Shown: positions 1 to 8,897, counted from the first letter of the stretch. The stretch is DNA of 41,706 nt from Verrucomicrobiaceae bacterium (GCA_027489965.1 JAIXZA010000097.1:1-41706), one strand, 5' to 3'. The notes: generated from the sequence alone by a model not told the origin. Numbers and translations are program-made.

Positions 1-62
1 AGGTAGGTGAAAATGTTTTCATCTACTTCACGCCAGAGAAAGCTGAAACCACCTCGGCTTAA
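1..62 (+). CDS. C-terminal tail of an unidentified upstream gene (partial)
   Basis: Only the last 19 codons are in the window: the third forward frame reads VGENVFIYFTPEKAETTSA and stops with TAA at 60-62. The other two forward frames close within the first ten bases. The tail ends two bases before the TTG start proposed for the acyltransferase, which fits an operon already running at the left edge. No domain can be recognised in so short a piece, and it could be a chance open frame. Confidence 0.4.
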   Translation, partial: VGENVFIYFTPEKAETTSA

Positions 63-64
63 GC

Positions 65-1231
65 TTGATCGTACTGCCGAGACATAGCAAAACAAAATTG
101 AGTTCCGTGTCAGAGCCTATCGTTAACAAAGGGCATTTAGCTTTTCTGGACTTAGCGCGTGGAATTGCCGTCTTGGGTGTCTTTATTTTTCATACGCTCG
201 ACCCCGTGCTTCATCGTCATGAAGTAGCTTGGAAGGGGCTATGGAGAAGCCTGCCTTTATCGGCATCTGAATTGTTCTTTACCCTAGCAAGCTTCGGGAA
301 ATACGGCGTAGCTATCTTTTTTGTCATCAGTGGGTTTTGCATCCAGCTTAGCTACGCCAAAAGTAAGGAGAAACACTGGTTCCCATTCTTCATTCGACGT
401 AGCTTCCGAATTCTACCGACTTACTGGTTTTGGCTTGGGATTTTCACCTGTTTAACACTTGCTCTCTCATGGCAAGCAGGACTTACACCGATCAGTTTCA
501 AGAACATTGGAATGCATGGTCTATTGCTCCAAAACTTTCGAGAATCGATTGTTTATAGCATCAATCCATCCTTCTGGAGCTTGGCCGTTGAAGTTCAATT
601 GTATCTGCTCTTTCCAGTGCTCATTTATATTATCGCCAAGTGGGGCTGGCAGCTTTCTTTAGCGTTTATACTCCTCATTGAAATCGGATTTCGATTCTGG
701 GCTTCTTGTGATGGAGTTGACATGAAACCAGGCGAGTTCTTTACCCTGAGTTACTGGTGGTCTTGGTGTATCGGAGCCTATGTTGCGGATCGTTATGTTT
801 TGGGGCAAAATCTTATTCTGAAAAAGATTCCGTTCTTTTTTTGTCTCGGTTTAGTTCTCCTGACTTGGGCTTGGGAGCCAATGAGTCATTTTCTCTTTAC
901 CATGGTGGCCTTCAGCACAGCCGTTTGGCTTAGTCACCAATTGTCATTTAGCAACCCTGCGCAGAACCAATCCAAAGCGAGTGCTCTCAATTTAATTTCC
1001 AAGCCGCTGACCACACTGGGACTTTGCAGCTATAGCTTCTATCTCATGCACCAACCCGTTTTGATGTTGCTGGCAAGAGGTTTCGAAGATTTCCAGATTC
1101 AGGACATAACAGTCCGCTTTGCTTGGTGTAGCTTTTATGCAATGTTGAATCTTGGTTTTTCATTGTGCAGTTACCGCTGGATCGAAATGCCCAGTCATCG
1201 CTTGGGGATCTATCTAGCGACAAATCATTGA
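65..1231 (+). CDS. Membrane O-acyltransferase, acyltransferase-3 family (OafA-like)
   Basis: This is a 388-residue polytopic membrane protein of the acyltransferase-3 family, which moves acetyl or other acyl groups onto cell-surface sugars. Family hallmarks are visible: Arg32 and His43 in the first helix segment (FLDLARG...FIFH), FFVISGF near residue 85, an arginine-rich FFIRRSFRILPTYW stretch, and the FWSLAVEVQLYLLFP motif near residue 170. About ten hydrophobic segments follow. The start is a TTG two bases after the preceding stop codon. In-frame TTG (98) and GTG (107) are alternatives, and no ATG precedes the first conserved motif. At the head of a glycosyltransferase-rich cluster it probably decorates the polysaccharide. 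The exact acyl group and sugar cannot be read from the sequence. Confidence 0.85.
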   Translation: MIVLPRHSKTKLSSVSEPIVNKGHLAFLDLARGIAVLGVFIFHTLDPVLHRHEVAWKGLWRSLPLSASELFFTLASFGKYGVAIFFVISGFCIQLSYAKSKEKHWFPFFIRRSFRILPTYWFWLGIFTCLTLALSWQAGLTPISFKNIGMHGLLLQNFRESIVYSINPSFWSLAVEVQLYLLFPVLIYIIAKWGWQLSLAFILLIEIGFRFWASCDGVDMKPGEFFTLSYWWSWCIGAYVADRYVLGQNLILKKIPFFFCLGLVLLTWAWEPMSHFLFTMVAFSTAVWLSHQLSFSNPAQNQSKASALNLISKPLTTLGLCSYSFYLMHQPVLMLLARGFEDFQIQDITVRFAWCSFYAMLNLGFSLCSYRWIEMPSHRLGIYLATNH

Positions 1232-1300
1232 TCCAGGACTCGTAAGTTCGTATTCTTTATCTCTTTTGTGACGGGTTAAATCGTTGTTCGAGTTTATTTC

Positions 1301-2224
1301 ATGCAGATACTTATTGCCGCCTCTTCCCGCGATCTACGACTCGCTCGGATCTGCATTGCTAGTGTTCGCCATTTTTATCCCAAAGCCGAAGTGCTAATCC
1401 TGCCAGGTGCACCTCTGCCACCTGCGTTTCTCAAGGAAGTGGCAGAGTTCTGGGATGTGGGCGTCTTTCCTGTTGAAGAAGGTCATTATGGTTGGGGTTT
1501 TGTGAAGCTGGAGCCGTTATTTGCGGAGTCTAGAAATACGTTTCTCATTTTGGATGCAGACACGGTGATGACTGGGCCGGTAATAGAAACGCTGGAAGAA
1601 CGTTTTGCCGCAGCGGATAAGCCGGACTTTATCGTCGATGAAGAGGATCAGCCTGAGCTGGAAATGCGGCGTCTTTATTATGATTGGGATCTGGTTTCAA
1701 CGGTCGATCTATCAACCCAACGCCCAGCCTTTGTCTTTAACTCCGGCCAGTGGTGCGGCAAGTCGGAGGTTCTCACTCGTGCAGATTTTGATCCCTGGGT
1801 CGAGTGGACCTTTCCACGACGGCTTAAACATCCCGAAATTTTCATGCCAGGTGATCAGGGAATACTGAACTATGTATTGAATCAAAAAGCCGCGATTGAA
1901 GGCACTCCTGTCGCGCGGCTTCCCCTTATGAAATGGCCTGGACATGGCATGTCAGGATTTGAAGCCACAGATATTCGTGCCGGCTCCGCACCTAGCCGAA
2001 TCGTCCACTGGGCAGGGTTAAAAAAGATCCGCTTCTCTTCAATGTCTGGCGGGGACCTTCTTCTTCATTTTGAACGGGCCTACTATCAGCGGCTACCCAA
2101 CGGAAGGCTTCTACGTCAAGCTCGCGCATTTGCCGGAGCGTTTATGGGTGTCCTTGAAAAACTGAAAACCCGAGTTCGCCTGTTTTGGAAACTAAAGCTC
2201 GCCAAGCGCATTGGTTTGGGCTGA
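1301..2224 (+). CDS. Putative GT-A fold glycosyltransferase (GT8-like)
   Basis: This is a 307-residue soluble protein. The N-terminus begins with a beta strand (MQILIAASS), then a helix and a second strand, as in nucleotide-sugar transferases. A DAD metal-binding motif sits at residues 85-87 (FLILDADTVMTG), an FNSGQW motif near 145 and a GDQGILNYV motif near 190; this trio is typical of GT8-like GT-A enzymes. The C-terminal 40 residues are basic and may touch the membrane. It lies 69 bases after the acyltransferase and 36 bases before an FkbM methyltransferase, in the same direction. The leader has no Shine-Dalgarno sequence. Donor and acceptor are unknown, and the assignment rests on motifs rather than a clear family match. 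Confidence 0.6.
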   Translation: MQILIAASSRDLRLARICIASVRHFYPKAEVLILPGAPLPPAFLKEVAEFWDVGVFPVEEGHYGWGFVKLEPLFAESRNTFLILDADTVMTGPVIETLEERFAAADKPDFIVDEEDQPELEMRRLYYDWDLVSTVDLSTQRPAFVFNSGQWCGKSEVLTRADFDPWVEWTFPRRLKHPEIFMPGDQGILNYVLNQKAAIEGTPVARLPLMKWPGHGMSGFEATDIRAGSAPSRIVHWAGLKKIRFSSMSGGDLLLHFERAYYQRLPNGRLLRQARAFAGAFMGVLEKLKTRVRLFWKLKLAKRIGLG

Positions 2225-2260
2225 TAACAGGAAGCTTTTCAAGGACAGAAATACCAACCT

Positions 2261-2992
2261 ATGAAACAGATCCTAAAAAATTTACTATCAAGAATGGGCT
2301 ACTCAGTTCAGTGTCTGCATCAAGTGCCAAAGCAACTCTTGGAAATGCAGAACCTCAGGGTTTTGGAGTTCGACGATGCGGTTTGCCGTCGTATGCACGA
2401 GGTAGGGAAGGCATTATTCTTTGTTCAAGTGGGTGTTTATGACGGAATAACACACGATCCCTTGCGGCGTCACATTCTGGAAAGTGGTTGGAGCGGAATC
2501 ATGGTGGAACCTCAGAGACGTGCGGCTGAGGGACTCAATGCACTATACTGCAAGAACCCAGGAATTCAGATTGTCAATGCAGCAGTTGATTCGACCCCAC
2601 AACAACGTTCGCTCTATACGGTGGAAGGTCCAAACGCACCCGATTGGGCGGGTGGGTTAGCGTCCTTTGATCGCGCCACCGTAGCAAAACACTCGCAGTG
2701 GTGTCCTGGTCTCGAAGCCATGATCAAGGAGGAAGCTATCCAGTGCCTTACTTTTGATCAGATTCTCACGAATATCCCCGATGGGCGAATCGATGTACTC
2801 CAGATTGATACTGAAGGAGCTGACGGATTCATCCTTTCCCTTTTTCCCTTCGATAAGATCCGGCCTGCCATCGTCCACTATGAGATCAAGCATCTCGATA
2901 AACGCGGCCAAGAAGAAGCTCTCGAGCGACTTCTGAGTTTTGGTTACCGCGTCGCCAGATCCGGTGGAGAGGATATGTTGGCGGTGCTTTAA
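2261..2992 (+). CDS. FkbM family SAM-dependent methyltransferase
   Basis: This 243-residue protein belongs to the FkbM group of class I methyltransferases, which usually O-methylate sugars or polyketides. The SAM-binding motif I is FVQVGVYDG (about residues 54-62), the acidic strand-2 residue is in MVEPQ (about 81-85), and the characteristic FkbM DTEGAD motif is at 183-188 (family consensus close to IDVEG.E). The start ATG lies 36 bases after the previous stop; an AAGGA sequence is about 15 bases upstream, too far to be a convincing ribosome site. The setting suggests methylation of a glycan residue. A second FkbM gene lies at 13463-14320, so the product may carry two methylations. Confidence 0.8.
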   Translation: MKQILKNLLSRMGYSVQCLHQVPKQLLEMQNLRVLEFDDAVCRRMHEVGKALFFVQVGVYDGITHDPLRRHILESGWSGIMVEPQRRAAEGLNALYCKNPGIQIVNAAVDSTPQQRSLYTVEGPNAPDWAGGLASFDRATVAKHSQWCPGLEAMIKEEAIQCLTFDQILTNIPDGRIDVLQIDTEGADGFILSLFPFDKIRPAIVHYEIKHLDKRGQEEALERLLSFGYRVARSGGEDMLAVL

Positions 2993-3027
2993 ACCGTTCA
3001 GACCGTTACAAGATTCTAATCTACATT

Positions 3028-3951
3028 TTGAAAATCTCCGTCATCATCTGCACCCACAATCCGCGTCGGGACTATCTCGTGGCAACTTTGGCTGGGTTGT
3101 GTGCTCAAACGTTGCCTACTGATCAGTGGGAGTTTCTGCTCATCGACAACGCCAGCGAAGTAGGGCGTGAGCCTGACGCTGATCTGGGTTGGCATCCTGG
3201 GGCCAGACTGATTCGGGAAGAAAAACTGGGCCTTACGCCAGCTCGGCTCCGAGGTATTCGGGAAGCTCAGGGCGATTTGCTGGTCTTTGTGGACGATGAC
3301 AACATTCTTGATCCAGACTATCTTGAGACGGCTCAGCGCATCGCCATGGAGAAGCCCTATCTTGGTTCATGGAGCGGGCAATGCCGAGGGCGCTTTGATG
3401 AAGAGCCACCCGAGTGGACGCGCCGTTATTGGGGCAATCTGGCGATTCGTGAGTTCAAGGAGGATCGTTGGTCGAACTTACCGCGCCTGGCTGATACGAT
3501 GCCCTGTGGTGCGGGGCTTTGTGTGCGCCGCGAGGTTGCGATGCATTATCTGAAATTGAATGAGAGTGGTCAGCGTGGCTTTCAGTTTGATCGCACGGGC
3601 GATTCCCTTGTCTCGGGTGGTGACAATGATCTAGCTGGCTGCGCTTGTGATTTGGGAATGGGTGTCGGACTTATTGCTGAGCTTGGGCTAGCGCATCTGA
3701 TTCCTGCAAACAGGCTTACTTTAGACTATCTCTGCCGCTTAGCTGAGGGGATTTGTTTTTCGGGCGTACTTTTGGATCACTCTCGAGGTTATGCAGTCAA
3801 TGCTCCACGACTATTAAGACGGTCATTAGATTGGGGGCGCAGTTTACTCATGGATCGCCGCCATGCTCAGGTCCAGAGGTCGTTTATGCGAGGATGGAAA
3901 CGCGCAATTGAGTTCATTAAGGCAAATGATAAACCTGAAAAATATAAATAA
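3028..3951 (+). CDS. Family 2 glycosyltransferase
   Basis: This is a 307-residue GT2 (GT-A fold) inverting glycosyltransferase. The N-terminal KISVIICTHNPRR strand is the standard GT2 opening, LLIDNAS (about 37-43) contributes to the nucleotide site, and VFVDDDN gives the metal-binding DXD at residues 89-91. A conserved ED-like acceptor region follows (SLVSGGDNDLAG, near 200). The start is TTG: the canonical first strand begins with the next codon, no ATG is available upstream, and no Shine-Dalgarno sequence is visible. It probably adds one sugar to the growing lipid-linked oligosaccharide on the cytoplasmic face. The C-terminus is basic (KRAIEFIKANDKPEKYK). Confidence 0.85.
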   Translation: MKISVIICTHNPRRDYLVATLAGLCAQTLPTDQWEFLLIDNASEVGREPDADLGWHPGARLIREEKLGLTPARLRGIREAQGDLLVFVDDDNILDPDYLETAQRIAMEKPYLGSWSGQCRGRFDEEPPEWTRRYWGNLAIREFKEDRWSNLPRLADTMPCGAGLCVRREVAMHYLKLNESGQRGFQFDRTGDSLVSGGDNDLAGCACDLGMGVGLIAELGLAHLIPANRLTLDYLCRLAEGICFSGVLLDHSRGYAVNAPRLLRRSLDWGRSLLMDRRHAQVQRSFMRGWKRAIEFIKANDKPEKYK

Positions 3952-4046
3952 TTAAAGAATAACTTTGGCAACTAATACAAATGCCAATTTCATCAATCTT
4001 GTAAGTGCGGTCTTTTTTCTTTTGTGAACGCTAGAAAATTAACACA

Positions 4047-4748
4047 ATGCATCTCAATACACTATTAGCATTTAATAAACACGCCAAACACTTACTGCCT
4101 GAATCTGGCACTGTTTTGGAGGTGGCCCCAATTTCCGATGAATCACCATTTTTCGCCCACCCTAACAGCGAAAAATTTGATTGGTATGGAGTCGATGTGT
4201 CGCGCGAATTTGTTGAGGTTTCTGCAGCAAATAATAGAGTTAAACTAACTAAAGACCCATACAGTTATCCTTTTAAAGATGAAACGTTTGAGGTTATTCT
4301 GAGCGCAAATGTTCTTGAACATGTCGCTGAGCCTTGGAGGTGGCTCCAAGAACTTCAGCGCCTCATCAAGCCCGGGGGAATAATAGTGATAATTAGCCCT
4401 CTAAGCTGGCCGTTTCATGAAGCTCCGGTTGATTGTTGGCGTATCTATCCAGACGGAATGCGGTCCCTGATAAATTATGTTGGGTTAGATACAGTTCTAA
4501 GCGAGCGCGTTTGTCTAGAGTTAGAGCACTGCGGTTATTCGAACAATCTTACTGAAATTCCTGGAGTTACATATCCTGGTGTGAGTCTGTGCAACCAACA
4601 TTCGTTTGTGCTACCTATTAATAATAAAGTGAAACTCGCCCTAAGTAGCTTTTTCCAGCGAATTCCATTCATTCGACGTTTTATGCCTTCAGTTCCAGTA
4701 GCTTGGGATTGCATTACGATAGCAACGAAAATCAAAAAACATTCATAG
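4047..4748 (+). CDS. Class I SAM-dependent methyltransferase
   Basis: This is a 233-residue Methyltransf_11-like protein. Motif I is degenerate (VLEVAPIS, residues 23-30, instead of a glycine-rich VLDLGCG). The post-motif acidic residue (YGVDVS, 47-52), NVLEHV (88-93) and the LIKPGG turn (106-111) are clear and in the right order. The gene and its leader are visibly more AT-rich than the first four genes and mark the start of an AT-rich stretch running to about 6850. It may methylate a sugar or act on a precursor; the weak motif I lowers confidence in activity. The frame continues past its TAG stop into protein-like sequence (see findings). Confidence 0.7.
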   Translation: MHLNTLLAFNKHAKHLLPESGTVLEVAPISDESPFFAHPNSEKFDWYGVDVSREFVEVSAANNRVKLTKDPYSYPFKDETFEVILSANVLEHVAEPWRWLQELQRLIKPGGIIVIISPLSWPFHEAPVDCWRIYPDGMRSLINYVGLDTVLSERVCLELEHCGYSNNLTEIPGVTYPGVSLCNQHSFVLPINNKVKLALSSFFQRIPFIRRFMPSVPVAWDCITIATKIKKHS

Positions 4749-4875
4749 GCAACAATAAACGACATCATTCGTTATCCCCCATCAAGTTTTGTTCACATGG
4801 ATGCGGAAGGATTTCCCTGCACCATTTTAGCTTAATAACCAGATAAAGATCAATTCTCCGTAAACAGTTATACAA

Positions 4876-5802
4876 ATGCTTGAATTGTTGAACAACCTTA
4901 CATTAATGACGCCTGGTGCAGGCCTCCTTCATCTTAAACGGATTATCGAAAATCCCGCCGCGTTCACCAGTCTAATGCAGATGTGGAATATGCGTTCATT
5001 GCTCCCAAAAAAAGCGATTCCAATTAGGACTGGAGAGGGCCCTTTATTCATAAGATATTTAGTGTGTGCGGATCAAGTTATTGAAGCGGTGTGGTCGGCC
5101 TCCTCATTGATGAAAGACGTACGATTCCGAAATGCCTGCTTGGTATTCCATGACGACGGAACGCTACGTCGAAGACATGTCGCATTTTTATCTAATGCAT
5201 TCCCAGATGCTAGGATCATTCTAAGGGAAAGCAGCGATCCATTCGTTAAGTCGCGCGTTTCGACATGTGTTTACGAACTTAGATCAAAACATCCATTCCT
5301 CATTAAACTTTTGGATTTTGCTTTGTATGGCGGCAGCAATGCATACCTCCAAGTTGATACCGACGTGTTGTTTTTTGAAAGCCCAAATGAATTATTCGAG
5401 ACATGCTCGAATAGGTCCTCGCGGCTTCGTTACAATGAAGACAGATCAGGTGCATGGCCATATTGCTTTCATCGCGATGATAATCTTTCTTTGGCCAACA
5501 ACTTGCCGAAAGGCTTTAATGCTGGACTAGTTTTCATCCCGCAAGGATACGTGAATGTTGATCGTATTGAGCAAAATATTAAATCTATTGGTGAGCCCCA
5601 ATATGCTTGGACTTATGAGCAAACTCTTCTTGCTATGGAATGCATAGATCAAGAGTATGAGCCGTTTAGCAGTGAATATGATTTCATGTGCTCAAAATTT
5701 CCAAATGTAGTTTCCGAACACTTTGCGGGATCATCAAGAATGAATATGTATAAGCTCGGTTACCCTAAGTTACGTGACTTATTGGCTCAAAGCGACAGCT
5801 GA
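4876..5802 (+). CDS. Putative GT-A glycosyltransferase, first of a tandem paralogous pair
   Basis: This 308-residue protein is not a member of a family I can name. It has the signature of a GT-A/GT8-like sugar transferase: a HDDGT motif at residues 92-96, LQVDTDVLFF with a DTD metal motif at 161-163, GFNAGLVFIP near 215, and an EQTLLAM helix near 250. The next gene has the same motifs in the same order, and the two share long matching blocks (RYLV, VIEAVWSA/VLEAVWSA, HDDGTL, QVDTDVLFF), so they look like a tandem duplication that has since diverged. The gene is AT-rich and has no Shine-Dalgarno sequence. Donor sugar is unknown. Confidence 0.55.
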   Translation: MLELLNNLTLMTPGAGLLHLKRIIENPAAFTSLMQMWNMRSLLPKKAIPIRTGEGPLFIRYLVCADQVIEAVWSASSLMKDVRFRNACLVFHDDGTLRRRHVAFLSNAFPDARIILRESSDPFVKSRVSTCVYELRSKHPFLIKLLDFALYGGSNAYLQVDTDVLFFESPNELFETCSNRSSRLRYNEDRSGAWPYCFHRDDNLSLANNLPKGFNAGLVFIPQGYVNVDRIEQNIKSIGEPQYAWTYEQTLLAMECIDQEYEPFSSEYDFMCSKFPNVVSEHFAGSSRMNMYKLGYPKLRDLLAQSDS

Positions 5803-5834
5803 TCTCTACTTTTGGTAAATCAACGCAAAACTAA

Positions 5835-6791
5835 ATGACTATATCTTGTATAATCAAACGCATTGCTCGAGAAATTGGTTTCGGAAGATTTTTTTTACGA
5901 CTGAGAAGATTTTTTGGCAAACCTGGAGCTCGATATGAAATTGAGTTTTGGTTATACAGATTTCGATGGCTCAGGCTAATTGAGAAAACTCGGCCTATTC
6001 ATACGGGTGACCACTCCGCGCAGTTCTGCGTTAGATACTTGGTTGGTGAAACGCAAGTCCTTGAGGCTGTTTGGTCGGCTAAATCTTTGTTTCTTGCGGA
6101 TCATCGGATGACTGCCTGCCACCTTGTTTGGCATGATGACGGGACCCTCGGTGAAGCTGGCAAGTTGATACTATTAAACCACTTTCCCAATAGCCAGTGC
6201 ATACTAACGCACGAATCGGATGTTGTAGCACGGAGATTGCTTGGACCGAGTTCTAACAATCTTCGTGATAGTATGCCGGTTAGCAGAAAGCTTTTCGACT
6301 TCAATTTGATGAACAATGGAATGCACTTCCTGCAGGTGGATACTGATGTCCTGTTCTTTGACGTTGTTGATGAAATTCTGGAGGAGATCAATTCACAGAA
6401 TCCGAGAATCCGTTACAACGATGATGCGCCAGACAGTGTTTCATTCGCTTACGATGTTGCCTACATTCGCCAGCGAACTGGAATTAGTCTTCGGCGCTTT
6501 AACGGAGGTCTGGTAATGGTCCCCTGCGGTAGCGTAGACCTCAAACAAGTAGAAGAGCATTTGAACCTACTAGGGGTTCCTGCATATCCATGGCCATTAG
6601 AACAAACTTTGTTGGCTCTCCAATGCGAGCGAGGAGGCGGCTCACCACTTTCATCTTTGTATGATGTATTGGAGCGCTCGTGGCCGAAGGTTTCTTCAGA
6701 GCATTATTATCATCTCAGCCGACGTAACATGTATCGTATTGGATATCCAATTATTTGGGAAAAACTGAAGTTGGCAGGCCTCGTTCCTTAG
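5835..6791 (+). CDS. Putative GT-A glycosyltransferase, second of a tandem paralogous pair
   Basis: This 318-residue paralogue of the preceding gene starts 32 bases after it. It carries HDDGT at residues 100-104, LQVDTDVLFF with DTD at 169-171, RFNGGLVMVP near 225, EQTLLALQ near 260, and a closing SEHYYHLSRRNMYRIGYP block matching SEHFAGSSRMNMYKLGYP in its partner. The N-terminal 55 residues are unrelated, basic and aromatic (RFFLRLRRFFGK) and may lie against the membrane. The family assignment rests on the DTD and FN.G motifs only. The pair may transfer two related sugars, or act as a heterodimer; nothing in the sequence decides between these. Confidence 0.55.
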   Translation: MTISCIIKRIAREIGFGRFFLRLRRFFGKPGARYEIEFWLYRFRWLRLIEKTRPIHTGDHSAQFCVRYLVGETQVLEAVWSAKSLFLADHRMTACHLVWHDDGTLGEAGKLILLNHFPNSQCILTHESDVVARRLLGPSSNNLRDSMPVSRKLFDFNLMNNGMHFLQVDTDVLFFDVVDEILEEINSQNPRIRYNDDAPDSVSFAYDVAYIRQRTGISLRRFNGGLVMVPCGSVDLKQVEEHLNLLGVPAYPWPLEQTLLALQCERGGGSPLSSLYDVLERSWPKVSSEHYYHLSRRNMYRIGYPIIWEKLKLAGLVP

Positions 6792-6850
6792 CCCTATGTT
6801 TTAAAGAGATAGACAGTTCTACACGTAATTCTTTAATTTCGTATTTCCGT

Positions 6851-7999
6851 ATGGAAAGTAATAGGCAAACGCCGAGAATTCTACATTGTGTCGAGCGTCT
6901 TCACACTAATGCAGTTGAAACATGGTTAGTTAGAATGCACAATCATTCTTTAAAGGCGGGCATGCCGTTGGATTGTTATTATCACGTTCAACTGGACCAA
7001 GTAGGTGCATTGGAACAAGACAATACGTTTTTGAAGGGAAGGGCTATTAGATGTCGGTTTTCTATGTCAGACAAGGGGGCATTGTTCAGGGAGTTTTTCA
7101 AGGTCTGTCGAGCTTGGAATTTTGATGCCATTCACATTCACGGTGATCTTATGTCTGCTCCCTTTCTGCTCATTGCACGTATCTCATGTGGTGCTCGATT
7201 GATAGTTCATGTGCATAACGCGGATGAAACGATGCCGTTTCGTAGCGAGTGGAAGAAGAAATTACTTAGACCACTATTCCGACAGATTTGCCTAAGACTC
7301 GCTGATAGCATCGTAGGCATATCGAATCACACATTGGATACCTTTCTGGCTGGCAGGCCACGACGAGTGGGTAGAGACCGCGTCCACTATTACGGGATTG
7401 ATCCAGCGCCTTTTCTAGCGGCTCGGCCTGATCGAGCTAAATTTCGTCAAGAATTAGGATTGGCAGAGGATGCGTTGATTCTCCTTTTTGCAGGGCGCAT
7501 GGTTCCTGAAAAGAACCCGCTTTTTGCCGTCGAAGTGTTTGCGGAAATGCGCAAACGTAACGCGCGTGTCGTGGCAGCGTTTGTGGGTTCAGGCTCGATG
7601 GAGCAGGCCGTCATCGCAAGGGCAAATGAACTCGGGGTAGGGGACGCGTGCCGAATCTTGGGCTGGCGTTCAGATGTGCCTGTAATCATGAGCTGCTGTG
7701 ATTGGTTCATCTTACCACGCCCAGAGCAGCCGATGGAGGGATTGGGGATCGCGGTGATTGAAGCTCAGCTAGCAGGCTTGAGGCTGCTCTTGTCTCGTGG
7801 GATAGCCGATGATCCGCTTTTGCCTGGTTCTGTTTGGGCGCGGCTTGGACTTTCTGAGGGTGCTGAAAAGTGGGCAGTGCAGGCCCTGAAGTTGCTGGGA
7901 AAAGTTCCGCCAACTCCACAGATGGCCTCTGCGCAGCTTGCCCAATCACCCTTCGATATGGACTTTGCGCTAACAGACCTGCTCAACCTTTACAGTTAG
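6851..7999 (+). CDS. Family 4 glycosyltransferase (EpsF-like)
   Basis: This 382-residue GT-B glycosyltransferase retains the retaining-GT4 motifs: the N-terminal strand RILHCVERL, the HVHN loop (about 120-123), the C-domain FAGRMVPEKN (about 213-222) and the EX7E motif EGLGIAVIE at 296-304. The frame is open further upstream to a TTG at 6755, but that start would overlap the preceding gene by 37 bases and add residues unlike GT4 proteins. ATG 6851 places the first strand at the N-terminus as expected. It resembles the gene at 10093 over its whole length, and both recall EpsF-type exopolysaccharide transferases. No ribosome site is visible. Confidence 0.85.
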   Translation: MESNRQTPRILHCVERLHTNAVETWLVRMHNHSLKAGMPLDCYYHVQLDQVGALEQDNTFLKGRAIRCRFSMSDKGALFREFFKVCRAWNFDAIHIHGDLMSAPFLLIARISCGARLIVHVHNADETMPFRSEWKKKLLRPLFRQICLRLADSIVGISNHTLDTFLAGRPRRVGRDRVHYYGIDPAPFLAARPDRAKFRQELGLAEDALILLFAGRMVPEKNPLFAVEVFAEMRKRNARVVAAFVGSGSMEQAVIARANELGVGDACRILGWRSDVPVIMSCCDWFILPRPEQPMEGLGIAVIEAQLAGLRLLLSRGIADDPLLPGSVWARLGLSEGAEKWAVQALKLLGKVPPTPQMASAQLAQSPFDMDFALTDLLNLYS

Positions 8000-8033
8000 G
8001 CTTCGGGATTTAAGATTTTCTAACCGCTAATTT

Positions 8034-8076
8034 AACGCTCATTCACGTTAATGATCCAAACTCTTTTATGAGCGTT
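8034..8076. repeat. Inverted repeat in the 7999-8175 gap
   Basis: AACGCTCAT at 8034-8042 is exactly inverted as ATGAGCGTT at 8068-8076, with a 25-base loop. It lies between a GT4 gene and a GT2 gene. The right arm is followed by TTGTTAGCG rather than a clean T-run, so it could be a weak terminator or a regulatory stem. Nothing else is seen in this 175-base gap. Confidence 0.45.
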
Positions 8077-8174
8077 TTGTTAGCGTTACATCAGCAGGTA
8101 AACTAGTTTGGGCCATCAATAGCAATGCAATATACCTCACGATGCATGGTCCAAGCCTCACCCTCGGCTTTGAA

Positions 8175-8897
8175 ATGAGAGTGCTGGTCATCATTCCGAC
8201 TTACAATGAGCGGGAAAACGTTCTTCCCATTGTGAAGGCTGTCCTGGCTGTGACTGGCCCTGATGTTCATGTTCTGGTCTGCGATGATAACTCCCCCGAC
8301 CAAACAGCGCAGTTGGTTGAAGGACTCATGACAACTGAATCTCGGTTGCATCTTCTCGTCAGACGAGAGAAGCAGGGTTTAGGTCCGGCCTACTTAGCCG
8401 CCTTTCAATGGGGGTTGGAGTGCGGCTATGAGGTCCTGGTTGAAATGGATGCCGACTTTTCACACCGACCTGAAGACCTCGTGAAGATTTTAGAAACGAT
8501 CCCAAAAGCTGATTTTGTGATGGGGTCTCGCTGGATTCCCGGAGGGCGCACTCTTAACTGGGGTATAGGCCGCCAGATGCTCAGCCTCGTCGGTACTCGA
8601 TACGCTCGGTTCATTCTAGGTTTCCCTGTTTCTGATTTCACGGGCGGCTTCAATGCTTGGACAAGTCGAGTGTTGAGTTCTATCGACCTCCCGACAGTTA
8701 GATCGAATGGCTATAGCTTTCAGATCGAGTTGAAATACCGAGCTCTGACGCGGGGCTTTAAAAGCGTTGAAGTGCCGATCCTCTTTGAAGACCGTAGAGC
8801 CGGTCAAAGCAAGATGTCCATGCGCATCGTGATTGAGGCCATTTATCGTGTCTGGCTTCTGAAACTAAAGGGAAACGCTGAAAAGCTGAAACGCTGA
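8175..8897 (+). CDS. Polyprenol-phosphate hexose synthase (DPM1-like GT2)
   Basis: This 240-residue GT2 protein closely follows the bacterial polyprenol-monophosphomannose synthase pattern: VIIPTYNERENV (5-16), VCDDNSPDQT (35-44), EMDADFSHRP with DAD at 92-94, MGSRWIPGG (116-124), DFTGGFNAW near 154-162, and the final QSKMS (211-215). Such enzymes move mannose or glucose from GDP- or UDP-sugar to polyprenol phosphate at the membrane. There is no C-terminal membrane segment, as in soluble DPM1-like enzymes. ATG 8175 is chosen over the in-frame ATG 8142 because the first strand begins right after it. The lipid-linked sugar could feed the GT-C-like protein encoded next. The last codons are made of inverted TTTCAGC-type octamers. 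Confidence 0.85.
   Translation: MRVLVIIPTYNERENVLPIVKAVLAVTGPDVHVLVCDDNSPDQTAQLVEGLMTTESRLHLLVRREKQGLGPAYLAAFQWGLECGYEVLVEMDADFSHRPEDLVKILETIPKADFVMGSRWIPGGRTLNWGIGRQMLSLVGTRYARFILGFPVSDFTGGFNAWTSRVLSSIDLPTVRSNGYSFQIELKYRALTRGFKSVEVPILFEDRRAGQSKMSMRIVIEAIYRVWLLKLKGNAEKLKR

Noticed and set aside
6755..6850. Longer N-terminus for the GT4 starting with TTG 6755
   Set aside because: It would overlap the preceding gene by 37 bases and place 32 unlikely residues before the canonical first strand; ATG 6851 fits better.
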